Of a stretch of 64,000 nt of DNA, positions 36,438 through 47,297 are shown piece after piece. Source of the DNA: Lolium rigidum (Eukaryota > Streptophyta > Magnoliopsida > Poales > Poaceae). The stretch covers positions 251,274,124 through 251,338,123 of the forward strand of contig NC_061514.1 in NCBI RefSeq assembly GCF_022539505.1. Direction: 5' to 3'. Numbering within the stretch: the first letter of the stretch is position 1; each line of letters begins with the position of its first letter. The translations under genes were made by a program, and so were the position numbers. The notes below the pieces were generated by a model that saw only the letters and a program-made list of their open reading frames with translations, ran no database searches and had not been told where the DNA came from.

Positions 36438-38024
36438 TGATGGCGTGTATTTCACACGTTCGTTGGGCAACCCCAAGAGGAAGGTATGATGCGCACGGCA
36501 GCAAGTTTTCCCTCGAGAAAGAAACCAAGGTTTATCGAACCGGGAGGAGCCAAGAAGCACGTTGAAGGTTGATGGCGGCGGGATGTAGTGCGGCGCAACA
36601 CCAGGGATTCCGGCGCCAACGTGGAACCTGCACAACACAACCAAAGTACTTTGCCCCAACGAAACAGTGAGGTTGTCAATCTCACCGGCTTGCTGTAGCA
36701 AAGGATTAACCGAATTGTGTGGAAGATGATTGTTTGCAAGAAAACAGTAAAAACAAGTATTGCAGCAGATTTGTATTTCAGTATTAAAAGAATGGACCGG
36801 GGTCCACAGTTCACTAGAGGTGTCTCTCCCATAAGATAAAAGCATGTTGGGTGAACAAATTACGGTCGGGCAATTTACAAATAGAGAGGGCATAACAATG
36901 CACATACATGTCATGATAAGTATAGTGAGATTTAATTGGGCATTACGACAAAGTACATAGACCGCCATCCAAGCTGCATCTATGCCTAAAAAGTCCACCT
37001 TCGGGTTATCGTCCGAACCCCTTCCGAGTATTAAGTTGCAAAGCAACGAGACAATTGCATTAAGTATGGTGCGTAATGTAATCAACAACTACATCCTCGG
37101 ACATAGCGCCAATGTTTTATCCCTAGTGGCAACAGCACAACACAACCTTAGAACTTTACGTCCTTGTCCCGGTGTCAATGCGGGCATGAACCCACTATCG
37201 AGCATAAATACTCCCTCTTGGAGTTAAAAGCAAAAACTTGGCCGAGCCTCTACTAGTAACGGAGAGCATGCAAGATCATAAACAACACATATGTAATAAC
37301 TTGATAATTAACATAACATGGTATTCTCTATCCATCGGATCCAGACAAACACAACATAGAGTATTACGAGATGATCTTGATCATGTTAGGCAGCTCACAA
37401 GATCCAACAATGAAGCACAATGAGGAGAAGACAACCATCTAGCTACTGCTATGGACCCATAGTCCGGGGGTGAACTACTCACTCATCACTCCGGAGGCGA
37501 CCATGGCGGTGTAGAGTCCTCCGGGAGATGAATCCCCTCTCCGGCGAGGTGCGGAGGAGATCTCCAGAATCCCCGAGATGGGATCGGCGGCGGCGGCGTC
37601 TCGGTGGGTTTTCCGTATCGTGGTTTTTCGCATCGGGGGTTTCGCGACGGAGGCTTTAAGTAGGCGGAAGGGCGAGTCGGGGGCGACGAGGGCCCACACC
37701 ACGGGCGGCGCGGGCCCCCCTTGGCCGCGCCGCCTTGTGGTTTGGCCACCTCGTGGCCCCACTTCGTATGCTCTTCGGTCTTACGGAAGGTTCATGGCAA
37801 AATAGGCCCCTGGGTCTTCGTTTCGTCCAATTCCGAGAATATTTCGTTACTAGGATTTACGAAACCAAAAACGGCGAGAAAACGAGGCGGCACTTCGACA
37901 TCTTGTTAATAGGTTAGTTCCGGAAAATGCGCGAATATGACATAAAGTGTGCATAAAACATGTAGGTATCATCAATAATATGGCATAGAACATAAGAAAT
38001 TATCGATACGTCGGAGACGTATCA
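36438..38024 (-). repeat. 5' LTR of the type C element, 1587 bp
   Basis: On the minus strand it runs from TGATACGTCTCCGACG to TGAAATACACGCCATCA. The first ~450 bp are shared with types A and B and the rest is specific to C. A long open frame (36231-37088 minus) runs through the 3' half of the LTR and across the primer site, and is partly kept in the copy at 29775-30368. Confidence 0.88.
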
Positions 38025-38955
38025 ATGATTCAGCCATCGACTCTAGCACAAATTTCATGGGATCTACCAGTTGCGTGTTCAAGACACAAGGACCTCCAAC
38101 TCTGTGTCAGAGGAGTTTTGTTTCTAAGCCGCTGTGTGATCATCTGCAATATCGGCTTTCAACGGAAGAAAGGTGATCGGCTGCTGGCTGGCTCTGCGTG
38201 GTAGCTTTCTCGGGTGTGATCGAGCTCGGGTCCATTTGTCTAAATTGCGTGTCCTCATCCTTGTTTTCGCCTTGGCGAGGCTCGGGGGCAGGCTGACCTG
38301 GTAGATGCTCTGTTTTTAGAAGCCGATTGGAGAGTCATCGGCTGGTCTGCGTCGCAATCTTCTTCAAAGGTGGTGAGTTCTTGCAAAAGAGGGATCCATC
38401 ATCACCGATAGGGAGTTGGCTCTGGGCTATCTGGTTGCTCGCAAAGGAACAGAGCGGGGTTATGAAGTATCAACGAGGAGATTTGCGAGCGGGTGATATA
38501 CGATTACGTGAAGTATCGGCTTCAGCGTCAAGTCGTTTCAGCAGCGGTTCTAGGGCTCTCTTGAAGGCATTGGTCTTCCACATTGTCCACCGAGCTCAAA
38601 GTCATCGGTCGAAAAGATGAAGGATAGATCGTGAGGGATTGATGCGTTGACATCGGCTTATTGAGCATTGACCAAGTTTACGATCACTCCGTAGTCGAAG
38701 AGATGAAGGGCGGATTAGGAGGGACCGATGCGTTGCCATCGGTTCATTGAGCATTGGCTAAGTGGACAATCGGCAAAGTCAGTATGAGGGGAAATCGGCT
38801 AAATTGGCATAAAGGAAATCGGCAAAATCAAATTGGGAAAATTCTTCATTGATAAACGAGATTTCTTACATAAAGAGCTGATTGCTCTCAAAAGGAAGTA
38901 CTAAGGGGATACATTGCCCCGTCTACTACTACTGATCCTATGCTAAGGGTCCTAT

Positions 38956-39481
38956 CTACGGGTCGTCGCTGCCCTCGTCGTCGCCGTCGTCGCCGCTGTC
39001 GGCGCTACTCCCGGCGGGCTCGTCGTCGGCTGCTCGTAGCGACCGCCGGCGGGACCCTCGTTGTCCTCGTCCTCCTCGTCGGCGTCGTCGTCGTTGTCGA
39101 AGTCGCTGAGGTTCCCCGGCCAGGGGCAGAAGCGCTTGGCCGGCGGTTCGTCGGAGGAGGTGTCGTCCTCCTCCTCCTCCTCCTCCTCCTCCTCCTCCTC
39201 CTCCTCCTCAGAGGAGGTGAAGTCGTCCCAGGAGAAGTGATCGTCATCGCTCTCCTCCTCCGTTTCCCCGTCGGCGAGGAAGCGGAGGTCACTTTCCCGT
39301 CGGTCGAGGACTTGTCGTCCTCGGACCGGACGGAGAAAGTCGTGACTGGACTCCTCCCGGCTGCGATGGCGCGGCGGATGTTGGCCGCGTGGACCTCCTC
39401 CGGGCCCCACTCCGGCGTCGGCTCGCGGGAGGAGGAGGATTCGATGGAAAGACCCGATGAGGCCGAGGAGGAAGAAGACAT
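38956..39481 (-). pseudogene. Antisense acidic ORF of the Tat-like element
   Basis: On the minus strand an ATG at 39481 starts MSSSSSASSGLSIESSSSRE, followed by PTPEWGPEEVHAANIRRAI. One frameshift near 39303 leads to SDLRFLADGETEEESDDDHF and then a Glu run coded by the CTC repeat. A second frameshift near 39035 leads to a Gly/Asp/Ser-rich end with a stop at 38956. The reassigned frames give a consistent low-complexity acidic protein that I recall from many grass retrotransposons. Its role is unknown. It would be transcribed opposite to the element. Confidence 0.6.
39166..39209. repeat. (TCC)n microsatellite, 44 bp
   Basis: A perfect TCC repeat that encodes the poly-Glu run of the antisense ORF on the minus strand. 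Confidence 0.9.
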
Positions 39482-39743
39482 GGTGGCGCAGGAGGGCTTT
39501 TGGAGTGCTAATGCGAAGGGGATGAAGAAGCGGACTGTTTGGAACAGTTAAATAAAAGGGGATATAGTGGAGATTCAATGCCACAGCAGTTTCCGAGGGA
39601 GTGGTGCCCAACAAAAAAAATTGCCAGGTCACGCGGAGAAGTGGAGGCAAGGCATCATGATGAAGGATACTGCGACGGTTCTGCTCTGCCATGACATGAC
39701 CCGACGAAGAAAAAAACAGAGTGATTTTGGAATTGTCATTTCC

Positions 39744-39759
39744 AAAACCAGGGGGCATG
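39744..39759 (+). promoter_or_regulatory. Polypurine tract of the Tat-like element
   Basis: AAAACCAGGGGGCATG directly precedes the LTR start TGTTATCACC at 39760. Confidence 0.7.
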
Positions 39760-40910
39760 TGTTATCACCAGAATTTGACCGGATCAGAGGTGGGCCGCGA
39801 TTGAAAAATATACATGGAAGAAAATACATGAATGGGCCTTGTATACAAAGTTTGGGCTAGTTTGCCCGTGTATCTGTACCATAGTAGGATACGTGTCGGT
39901 TAGATAGAGTTTGGGCTCGTGCCCGGTTGGGATTATTCCCACGTTAGAAAGTCTACGGACTATAAATATGTATCTAGGGTTTATGAAATAAACAACAATC
40001 ACGTTCACCACAAACCAATCTAGGCGCATCGCCAACTCCCTTGTCTCGAGGGTTTCTTCCGGGTAAGCACCATGCTGCCTAGATCGCATCTTGCGATCTA
40101 GGCGATGCTACGTTATTCGTTGTTCATGCGTTGCTCGTACTGAAGCCTTTTTTATGGCGAGCAACGTAGTTATCATAGATGTTTTAGGGTTAGCATTGTT
40201 CATCGTATCATATGCTATCGTCGTGCGACCCTTAGACATCTAGCCGCCCTTACACCTATCTTGGGTGTAAGGGCGGCACCCCGCTTGATCATTATTTAGT
40301 AGATCCGATCCGTTATGATTGCTCCTTGTTCTTCAAGGATTAGTTTAATATCTGCATGGTTAGGCCTTACAAACGGGTTGAAGGATCCGGTGGCGCGTAG
40401 GGTGTAGTTTGCTAGCCCTAGACGAGGATGTTCCGAGGATCAACTTCGCGTTGGTTTTTAGGCCTTGTCTAGGGTCGGTTTACGATCACCGTGCGTGGCC
40501 GCCGAGCTCAATCACGAGTAGGATGCTCGATTATGCGGTGAAAACCCTAAATCGTAGTAGGTCGTTTTAGCTTTATTTTGACCAAGCAGGACCACCATCT
40601 GATCGTACACCTCGTACGCATCATGGGTGGATTGGCTCCTTGAGCCGATTCACAGGACAACCTGAGAGCCGATCGAGGCTCGTATTTAATGTTTACGTGT
40701 ATGCCATGCGGGAAACTAAGCGAGGCACATCCAACACCTTCCTCACCAGGTATAGGTCAGGTGGCACGCCCTTGCATCAGCATCGGATGTGCGTGCCGGA
40801 GTCTTTGCGGGCCGTCGCTCGGAGGGACCAGGGCCAGCCGCAGTCCTGGGAGCCTCCCGGCTCTACAGTGTTGCCCGTCGCTGCTCACCGGTGGGTTTCT
40901 GACCGCAACA
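39760..40910 (+). repeat. 3' LTR of the Tat-like element, 1151 bp
   Basis: It starts TGTTATCACCAG and ends TTCTGACCGCAACA. A TATA box (TATAAATATG) sits at 39961. Downstream are three inverted repeats that would form RNA hairpins: 40077-40103 (12-bp stem), 40129-40166 (9-bp stem) and 40243-40277 (14-bp stem). The bases after the end are GAAAC; the matching 5' duplication is outside the window. Confidence 0.8.
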
Positions 40911-41127
40911 GAAACAAGATTAATTATGAATTTCATCGTAGTGCCCAACACAAGGCTGCCACACCTGCAACATGCATGTTAGTCCATAAGGGAACCATAT
41001 TCGCTATCCACCACAAATATTGTGTAAACCAAGAAGGTATAGTAAAAGCACGAACGATGGATCTTATTGTGCTCCACCTCCACCCGAACACAATAACTAG
41101 AAACACAAAAAAAAGAGGTTGAATGGT
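40911..41127. other. Short unassigned spacer
   Basis: It lies between the Tat-like LTR and the LINE relic. Nothing recognisable. Confidence 0.5.
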
Positions 41128-41671
41128 TTAATCATCATGGCAAAAACACCAGGAAAAAAATCCCACCATTTTCCCTTTTTTCATGTTATCTTTGGTCACA
41201 ATTGCATTGTATTGGATTAGAAAAAGGCATATCGTCATTTTGAGAGGTAATTTTGTCTTCCACAAATGCTTAAATGACATGTCCACGCCCAAAAATGACA
41301 ATTTTCTATGCATGAATTGAATTTGACAGTTAATTTTCCACTCTTTGAGAACTTCCACTTTGGATATCAGCTGGTTGAGCACCAAGGGCCATACACATGC
41401 CAAAATATTCCCCGAGTTTATACATTGAATTTGCAAAGGAACATCCAACCACCTCCTACATAAACCTCATCTTCCATCTATTAATAGCCATTTCTCTAAT
41501 AATCAAGTCCTGGTCCAAATTAATTTCAAGCGGGAAAATTTTCTGAGACGAAAATTTATCTATCATATAAATCATGCCCAAAAGATGTGCCGTTCCCACC
41601 ATTAACCCCCCCCCCCCCATACACCTCCCTTGGAGATACAAATGCTTGATTTTGATCAAAACATCACACAC
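41128..41671 (-). pseudogene. LINE relic, zinc-binding domain after reverse transcriptase
   Basis: Minus-strand peptides WKTKLPLKMTICLFLIQ, AIVTKDNMKKGK and SWCFCHDD match the known zf-RVT pattern (LWK.K.PLK.KIF...., ILTKDN, C.FC) found near the C-terminus of plant LINE polyproteins. Upstream at 41456-41671 a second frame may hold the linker. Several frameshifts and stops break it. No poly(A) end is seen beside it. Confidence 0.55.
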
Positions 41672-41894
41672 AGGGGAATCATAATGTTTATGTGTCGCAT
41701 TACGAAAACCACATTGTATTTTATACTTGGCCTTAACTAATTGCTGTCATGGGCCCTCTCCACTTTCTAATTTACACCACCCCTTTGAGAGTAGACCTAT
41801 ATTGAACAAACTTAGGTTTTTCACCCTAGTCCTCCTTTAGATTTTGGCTTACATATTAGATCTTACTTAACCATGTGATACTTTTTTCTAGTCC

Positions 41895-42350
41895 CACCAC
41901 CTTGCTAGAAAATTCTCCTTTCAATCTTAGCTTCTCTAACATAACCAAATTCACCAAATACATCGACATATGGTATATGGAAATGGTACTGAGAGAAGGT
42001 TGTAACAAGATGAACATAGCGCCAATAGATGAAGCATTCACTATGATCTTTTACCTCATGAGTTATATTGACAATTTTAGACCTACCAATCCCAAGTTCC
42101 GTTAGTAACTTGACCACCTCTTGAGCATCCGATTCTATTTCAACCCCTTGGTAACCCCTCTTCATCTACAATTGGACAACATCACAAACAACCAAAGATT
42201 TCATCGCCATGAGCCTAGCAGCATGGTGATAGCAAAAAGTTTGTGCCACAATCAGCTCTCCTCCATGGTCGCTTACTACTAGGCCAATCGCCACATGCAT
42301 CTCCACCTCTCTGAAGATTGAATTGACATTGATCTTAAATATGTCTTGAC
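41895..42350 (-). pseudogene. LINE or LINE-derived RNase H-like domain relic
   Basis: On the minus strand DIFKINVNSIFREVEMHVAI, GLVVSDHGGELIVAQTF, YHHAARLMAMKSLVV and GYQGVEIESDAQEVVKLL match the plant RNase H-like (RVT_3) pattern, including the first Asp position region and the ESD motif. One stop interrupts it near 42166. It lies after the zf-RVT relic in coordinates but before it in reading direction, the reverse of the usual order, so two different LINE fragments are likely. Confidence 0.55.
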
Positions 42351-42578
42351 TAGGTTTCTTCTACCGTTCTTTCACACAAGGAGGTTTAGCTACCTTACTT
42401 TCGCCCGCACTAGCAAGATACATTGTTGTATACAAAGTCCATTTCACCGACTCAATTATGGGTCTTCATCTGTCTCCATGCCAGATTTATTTTGTTTAGT
42501 CCAGGTCGCCCAACACCTACATAAAAGGACACTTTCCTTTTCCTCGGTAGTGACCTTTCCTTCCACCAAATCGATTGC

Positions 42579-42752
42579 CTAAAATATAGGGCATGATTGT
42601 GGTACTTTGACCCTCAGAATTTCCTTCAACTCTTGCCAAAACTTATTCGCCCATATGAAGAGCAAAAAACTGTTTCCTCTTCGGCACCACATGTTCTGTA
42701 GTAGGATTTTAGTTTCATATGACTTTGTTTTAGTACTTGGCGACATGGTACA
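42579..42752 (-). pseudogene. LINE relic, linker before the RNase H domain
   Basis: The minus-strand peptide MWCRRGNSFLLFIWANKFWQ resembles the Trp-rich linker between zf-RVT and RNase H in plant LINE proteins. It is cut at 42753 by the Copia insertion. Confidence 0.4.
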
Positions 42753-43095
42753 TGTTATTTTGTGATCCAAATTCATATACTAAAAGGAGGCTAACTTCTG
42801 ACGAGCGGAGCGAGGCCCGTCGCCGGAGGCTTGGGCCGATTTATATTCCCTGTAAAGTGAAGGTACGGATCGTTGCCACCGCCTATTTATATTCCCTGTA
42901 AGCCGCCGCTAGGGTTATCATCGCATCATTGTACACCCACGGCGTTTGTAAATACCACCAAAATAGTGAAGTTTTGCTGGCTGGCGCCCGTGGTTTTTCC
43001 CTTGTGTGTTGCAAGGGTTTTCCACGTTAAAATCTCGTGTCCCCTGCAGTGTTTTACTTTTCGTTCTTCGTTTATTGTGCATCTCAAATATAACA
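42753..43095 (+). repeat. 5' LTR of the Copia element
   Basis: It starts TGTTATTTTGTGATCC and ends CAAATATAACA. It contains a repeated TTTATATTCCCTGTAA motif (42840 and 42885). Confidence 0.9.
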
Positions 43096-43097
43096 AG

Positions 43098-43109
43098 TGG
43101 TATCGAGCC
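43098..43109 (+). promoter_or_regulatory. Primer binding site, tRNA-Met type
   Basis: TGGTATCGAGCC, two bases after the LTR. The usual form is TGGTATCAGAGC; the difference is at a CAG site and fits the error pattern seen elsewhere in the window. Confidence 0.75.
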
Positions 43110-43137
43110 CGTGTTCTTTGGATCTAGGGTTTACGAG

Positions 43138-46100
43138 ATGTCGTCATCGAAGTTCGATCTACCGTAGTCTGGACTACACCACGAGATTTGCTTTGTGGCA
43201 AGTGAAGATGAGGGCGATTCTCGCCCAATCTTCGAATCTGGATGAAGCGATCGATGCTTTCGGCGAGAAAGCGAAGGATACCTGGACCGATGCGGAGAAG
43301 CGGAAAGACCGTAAGGCTTTATCGTTGATTCAACTCCATCTGTCCAATAATATTCTGCAAGAAGTGCTGCGAGGAGAAAACCACCGCCGAGTTATGGGTC
43401 AAACTAGAGGAGATCTGTTTGTCCAAGGATCTCACGGGCAGATTGCACGTGAAGATGAAGCTGTTCTCGCATAAGTTGCAAGAGGGAGGTTCGGTAATGA
43501 ATCACCTATCTTCCTGGAAAGAGATTGTTTCTGATTTGCGGTCTATAGAAGTTAAGTATGAGGATGAGGATTTAGGTCTTCTTCTTTTATGCTCGCTGCC
43601 TAATTCTTTCGGTAATTTTCGTGACACCATATTATTGAGCCGCGACAAACTAACTCTCGCGGAAGTTTATGATGCTCTCCAACAAAAGGAGAAAATGAAA
43701 TCTATGGTGCGAGGCTGAAAGTTCGTCCTCCAAGGCGGAGGCGTTAGAGGTCCGTGGCGGAGTCGAGCAGCGAGATAACTACTACCACAACAACGAGAGA
43801 TAAGAGCAAGGGCGATAGAGGTCGCTCAAAGTCCAAAGGACGTGACAAGTTCTGCGGGTATTGTAAGAAATCTAGCCACAATATTGATGATTGTTGGAAG
43901 GCTGTGGAACAAGGAGAAAAGGAACGGAACTTACCAACCGAAAAATAATGATGGTAATGGTAAGGCTGCCGTTGTCACCGGTAAGGGTGAGGCTCGTTGT
44001 TGTTCTTGGTAGTGATATTTCGATGGAGATTGCTTAGTTGTTTTGGCTGCATGTGTTTCACGTGATGATGAATGGATTCTTGATGCTGCATGTTCGTTTC
44101 ATATTTGCTTGTAACAAAGATTGGTTCAGTTCTTATGAGTACGTGCGGAGTGGAGATTTTGTGCGTGTGGGGAATGACAACCGAGTGCGGCATTGTTGGC
44201 ATTGGTTACGTTCGAGATCAAGACCCATGATGGGATGACACGCACGTTGACGGGAGTGAAACACATACCCTCCATGGCGAGGAATTTGATCTCTTTGAGT
44301 ACCCTTGATTGTGACGGGTACAAGTACAAAGGTGGGAACAAACTTTTGAAGGTATCATCGGGTTCTCTCATTATTATGATTGGTGATATGAATTCTACGA
44401 AATTATATGTCCTTAGAGGTAGCACTTTGCACGGTATTGCTGCTGTCATTGTTAGTTCGATGAAACTAGTAAGACTAACCTTTGGCACAAGCGTCTTGGA
44501 CATATGAGTGAGCTTGGCATGGCAGAATTGGCAAAGAGAGAGCTAATTGATGGCTGCGATTTAGGTAATCTTGAGTTACGTGAGCACCTTGCATCTTTGG
44601 TAAGCATAAAAGAGTAAAATTTAATGCTTCCGTTCATACCACCAAAGGCATTTTAGATTATGTACACGCTGATGTTTGGGGTCCGTCCGTAGAACTTCTA
44701 ATGGTGGTGCTAATTACATGCTTACAATTATTGATGATTACTCAAGAAAAGTGTGGCCATATTTCCTGAAACATAAATCCGATGTTTTTAATGCTTTTAA
44801 GAAGTGGAAAGTTATGGTAGAAACCCAAACTGAAAAGAAGGTTAAGATACTCACATGTCGACAATGGTATGGAATTTTGTTCAAATGAATTTGATGAGTT
44901 TTGCGAGCAATGATGGGATGGTAAGACATCATACCATTCCGTACACCCCTCAACGAGAATGGCGTGGCTGAACGCATGAACATGACCATTATTTCGAGGG
45001 CTCGCTGCATGTTGTCTAATGCAAAGATGCATAGAGGTTTTTGGGCTGAAGCGGCCTCCACCGCATGTTATCTCATCAACGGGTCACCTACGTTCCACTT
45101 GATAAGAAAACTCCAATTGAGGTATGGTGCAGTTCGCCTGCTGATTATTCAGATTTGAGAGTTTTCGGTTGCATCGCTTACGCTCATGTTGATAATGGAA
45201 AGTTGGAGCCAAGGGCTGTTAAGTGCATCTTCCTTGGTTATGGTTCGGGAGTTAAGGCATATAGATTATGGAATCCTGAAACTAAGAAAATTGTGTTGAG
45301 CAGGAATGTCGTTTTTAATGAGGCGGTTATGTTTAATGATAGTCCGTCTATCGATATTTACGATGCTATTGATTCTCTCGATGTTTACGATGATGAGCGG
45401 CACGAGAATTGGCGTGCGGGTGGAGCACGCAAAGGAGAATGAAAATGTGTTTCCTGAAACCAACAATGATGATAATGATGTTCCACCTTCACCACCTTTT
45501 GTTCGGCGACAAGGACGGTCTCATTGCTGCTGACCGCCCTAAGAGAAATATTACACCTCCTACCCGATTAATTCAAGAATGTGATATTGTTGTTTATGCT
45601 TTGAGTTGTCTTGAACAGGTGGAGCATGATATTGAACCAGCTACATATCTTGAAGCCATTGCTTCGGTTGATAAAGAGAAGTGGGTAGGTGCGATGCAAG
45701 AAGAGATGCAATCGCTTGAGAAGAATGGCACATGGGATGTTGTGCATTTGCCTAAACAAAAGAAGGTTGTCCGCTGCAAGTGGATATTCAAAAGAAAGGA
45801 AGGTTTGTCTCCTAATGAGCCTCCACGGTTTAAGGCAAGGTTAGTAGCAAAAGGTTTCGAGTCAAATTCCGGTGTTGATTATAATGATGTATTCTCCCCG
45901 GTTGTGAAGCATAGTTCTATTCGTGCTTTCTTTGGTATTGTTGCTATGCATGATCTTGAGCTTGAGCAGCTAGATGTAAAAGCTGCTTTACTGCATGGTG
46001 AGTTGGAGGAGGATATATATATGGACCAACTCTGAAGGTTATGTTGTGCACGGTAAGGAGGATCTTGTTTGCAAATTAAAGAGGTCCCTTTATGGTCCGA

Positions 46101-47244
46101 AACGAGTCGCCACGACGAGTGTATAAAAGGTTTGATTCATTTATGCTTACACATGGTTTTGAGAGATCTCAGTATGATAGTTGTGTGTATATCAAGTTTG
46201 TTAATGGATCACCTATTTATTTGCTGCTATATGTTGATGATATGTTGATTGCTGCCAAGAGCATGGTGGAGATCACTACTTTAAAGAATCAATTAAGTAG
46301 TGAGTTTGAGATGAAGGATCTTGGTCCTGCTAAGAAAATACTAGGCATGGAAATCAAAAGGGACAGAAAGTCTAGTTTGTTGTTTCTTAGTCAGGAAAAG
46401 TACATTGAGAAAGTTCTTCATCGTTTTAATATGCATGATGCAAAGTCGGTTACTACTCCTATTGCTTCTCATTTCAAGTTGTCGGCTTTGCAATGTCCTA
46501 GCTCTAAAGATGATATTGAGTACATGTCTCGAGTTCCCTATTCTAGTGCTTGTTGGTTCCTTGATGTATGCCATGGTTTGTTCACGTCTCGATCTATCAT
46601 ATGCTATGAGTTTGGTCGGTCGATACATGGCTAATCCTGGTAAAGAACATTGGAAAGCTGTTCAATGGATTTTCGAGGTACCTTCGCGGCACATCAAAAG
46701 CTTGCTTGAGGTTTGGCGGGATTGGTGAGGGGCTCGCCGGATATGTGGATTCAGATTATCTTTGGCGATTTGGATAAGAGAAGGTCCCTCACAGAGTTAT
46801 GTGTTTCTTGTTGGTGGATGTCTTTGTTAGTTGGAAGGCTACTTTGCGAGGATCTTGTTGCACAATCTACTACTGAGGCTGAGTACATGGCTATTGCTGA
46901 GGCGAGGTAAAGAGGTCTGTTTGGTTGAAAGGGTTATATGCTTGAGCTTTGTGGAGATAATTCTTGCATTAAGTTGTTCAGTGACGAGTCAAAGTGCTAT
47001 TTATCTTACTAAAGATCAGATGTTCCATGATAGGACAAAGCACATTGATATTAAGTACCACGCAATCGGAGATGTGGTTGCAAAAGGTAAAGTGAAGGTA
47101 TGCAAGATTAGTACTCATGATAATCCTGCTGATATGATGACTAAGCTTGTCCCTGTGTCCAAGTTTGAGCTTTGCTCAAGCTTGGTTAGTATAACTTGTT
47201 TAGCCCAAGTGGCTATTGGCGCCGGCAAGTGTTTTCTTTGTTGA
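43138..47244 (+). pseudogene. pol: Copia gag-pol polyprotein with multiple frame breaks
   Basis: It would make capsid, protease, integrase, reverse transcriptase and RNase H for copying and insertion. From the ATG at 43138: gag core (FALWQVKMRAIL, LLLCSLPNSF); CCHC knuckle CGYCKKSSHNIDDC (43853-43894); protease region WILDAACSFHIC (44073-44108), where D-A-A replaces the usual D-S/T-G; pre-integrase LWHKRLGHMSELGM; integrase HADVWGP, VDNGME and NGVAER parts; reverse transcriptase from about 45660 with KARLVAKGF and LYVDDM (YVDD at 46230-46241); RNase H near 46850 with TTEAEYMAIAEA. Breaks at 43370, 43710, 44954, 46103, 46116, 46549, 46674 and 46941 all fall on CAG/CTG sites, so at least some may not be real. 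Confidence 0.8.
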
Positions 47245-47285
47245 TTCGGGTGATTGTTGAAGTTCATGCTACAAGGAATTTGTCT

Positions 47286-47297
47286 CAAGGTGGAGTT
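47286..47297 (+). promoter_or_regulatory. Polypurine tract of the Copia element
   Basis: CAAGGTGGAGTT directly before the 3' LTR, the usual Copia form. Confidence 0.75.

Larger units (their letters stand above)
32137..38024 (-). mobile_element. Near-complete non-autonomous type C Gypsy element
   Basis: The minus-strand order is 5' LTR (36438-38024), tRNA-Asp primer site (36410-36426), A-rich leader, gag-domain ORF (35505-36182), 2.6 kb 3' region, purine tract (32917 onward) and 3' LTR (32137-32916, the rest in the gap). There is no pol. The base run outside the right end is ATGAT (38025-38029); the left copy would be in the gap. It is inserted next to, or into, the Tat-like element at 38025. 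Confidence 0.85.
38025..40910 (+). mobile_element. 3' end of a Tat-like Gypsy element
   Basis: It contains the non-coding 3' interior, an antisense ORF, a purine tract and a complete 3' LTR. The layout, with an antisense ORF between pol and the 3' LTR, is known from Tat-lineage elements such as maize Grande. The 5' part is missing: the left side is occupied by the type C element. Repeated ATCGG(C/T) motifs are scattered through 38140-38830. Confidence 0.65.

Noticed and set aside
38952..39758. 268-codon minus-strand ORF as a stand-alone gene
   Set aside because: Only part of it follows the conserved antisense frame; its N-terminal half is a different frame from the MSSSSSASS start and includes the purine tract region.
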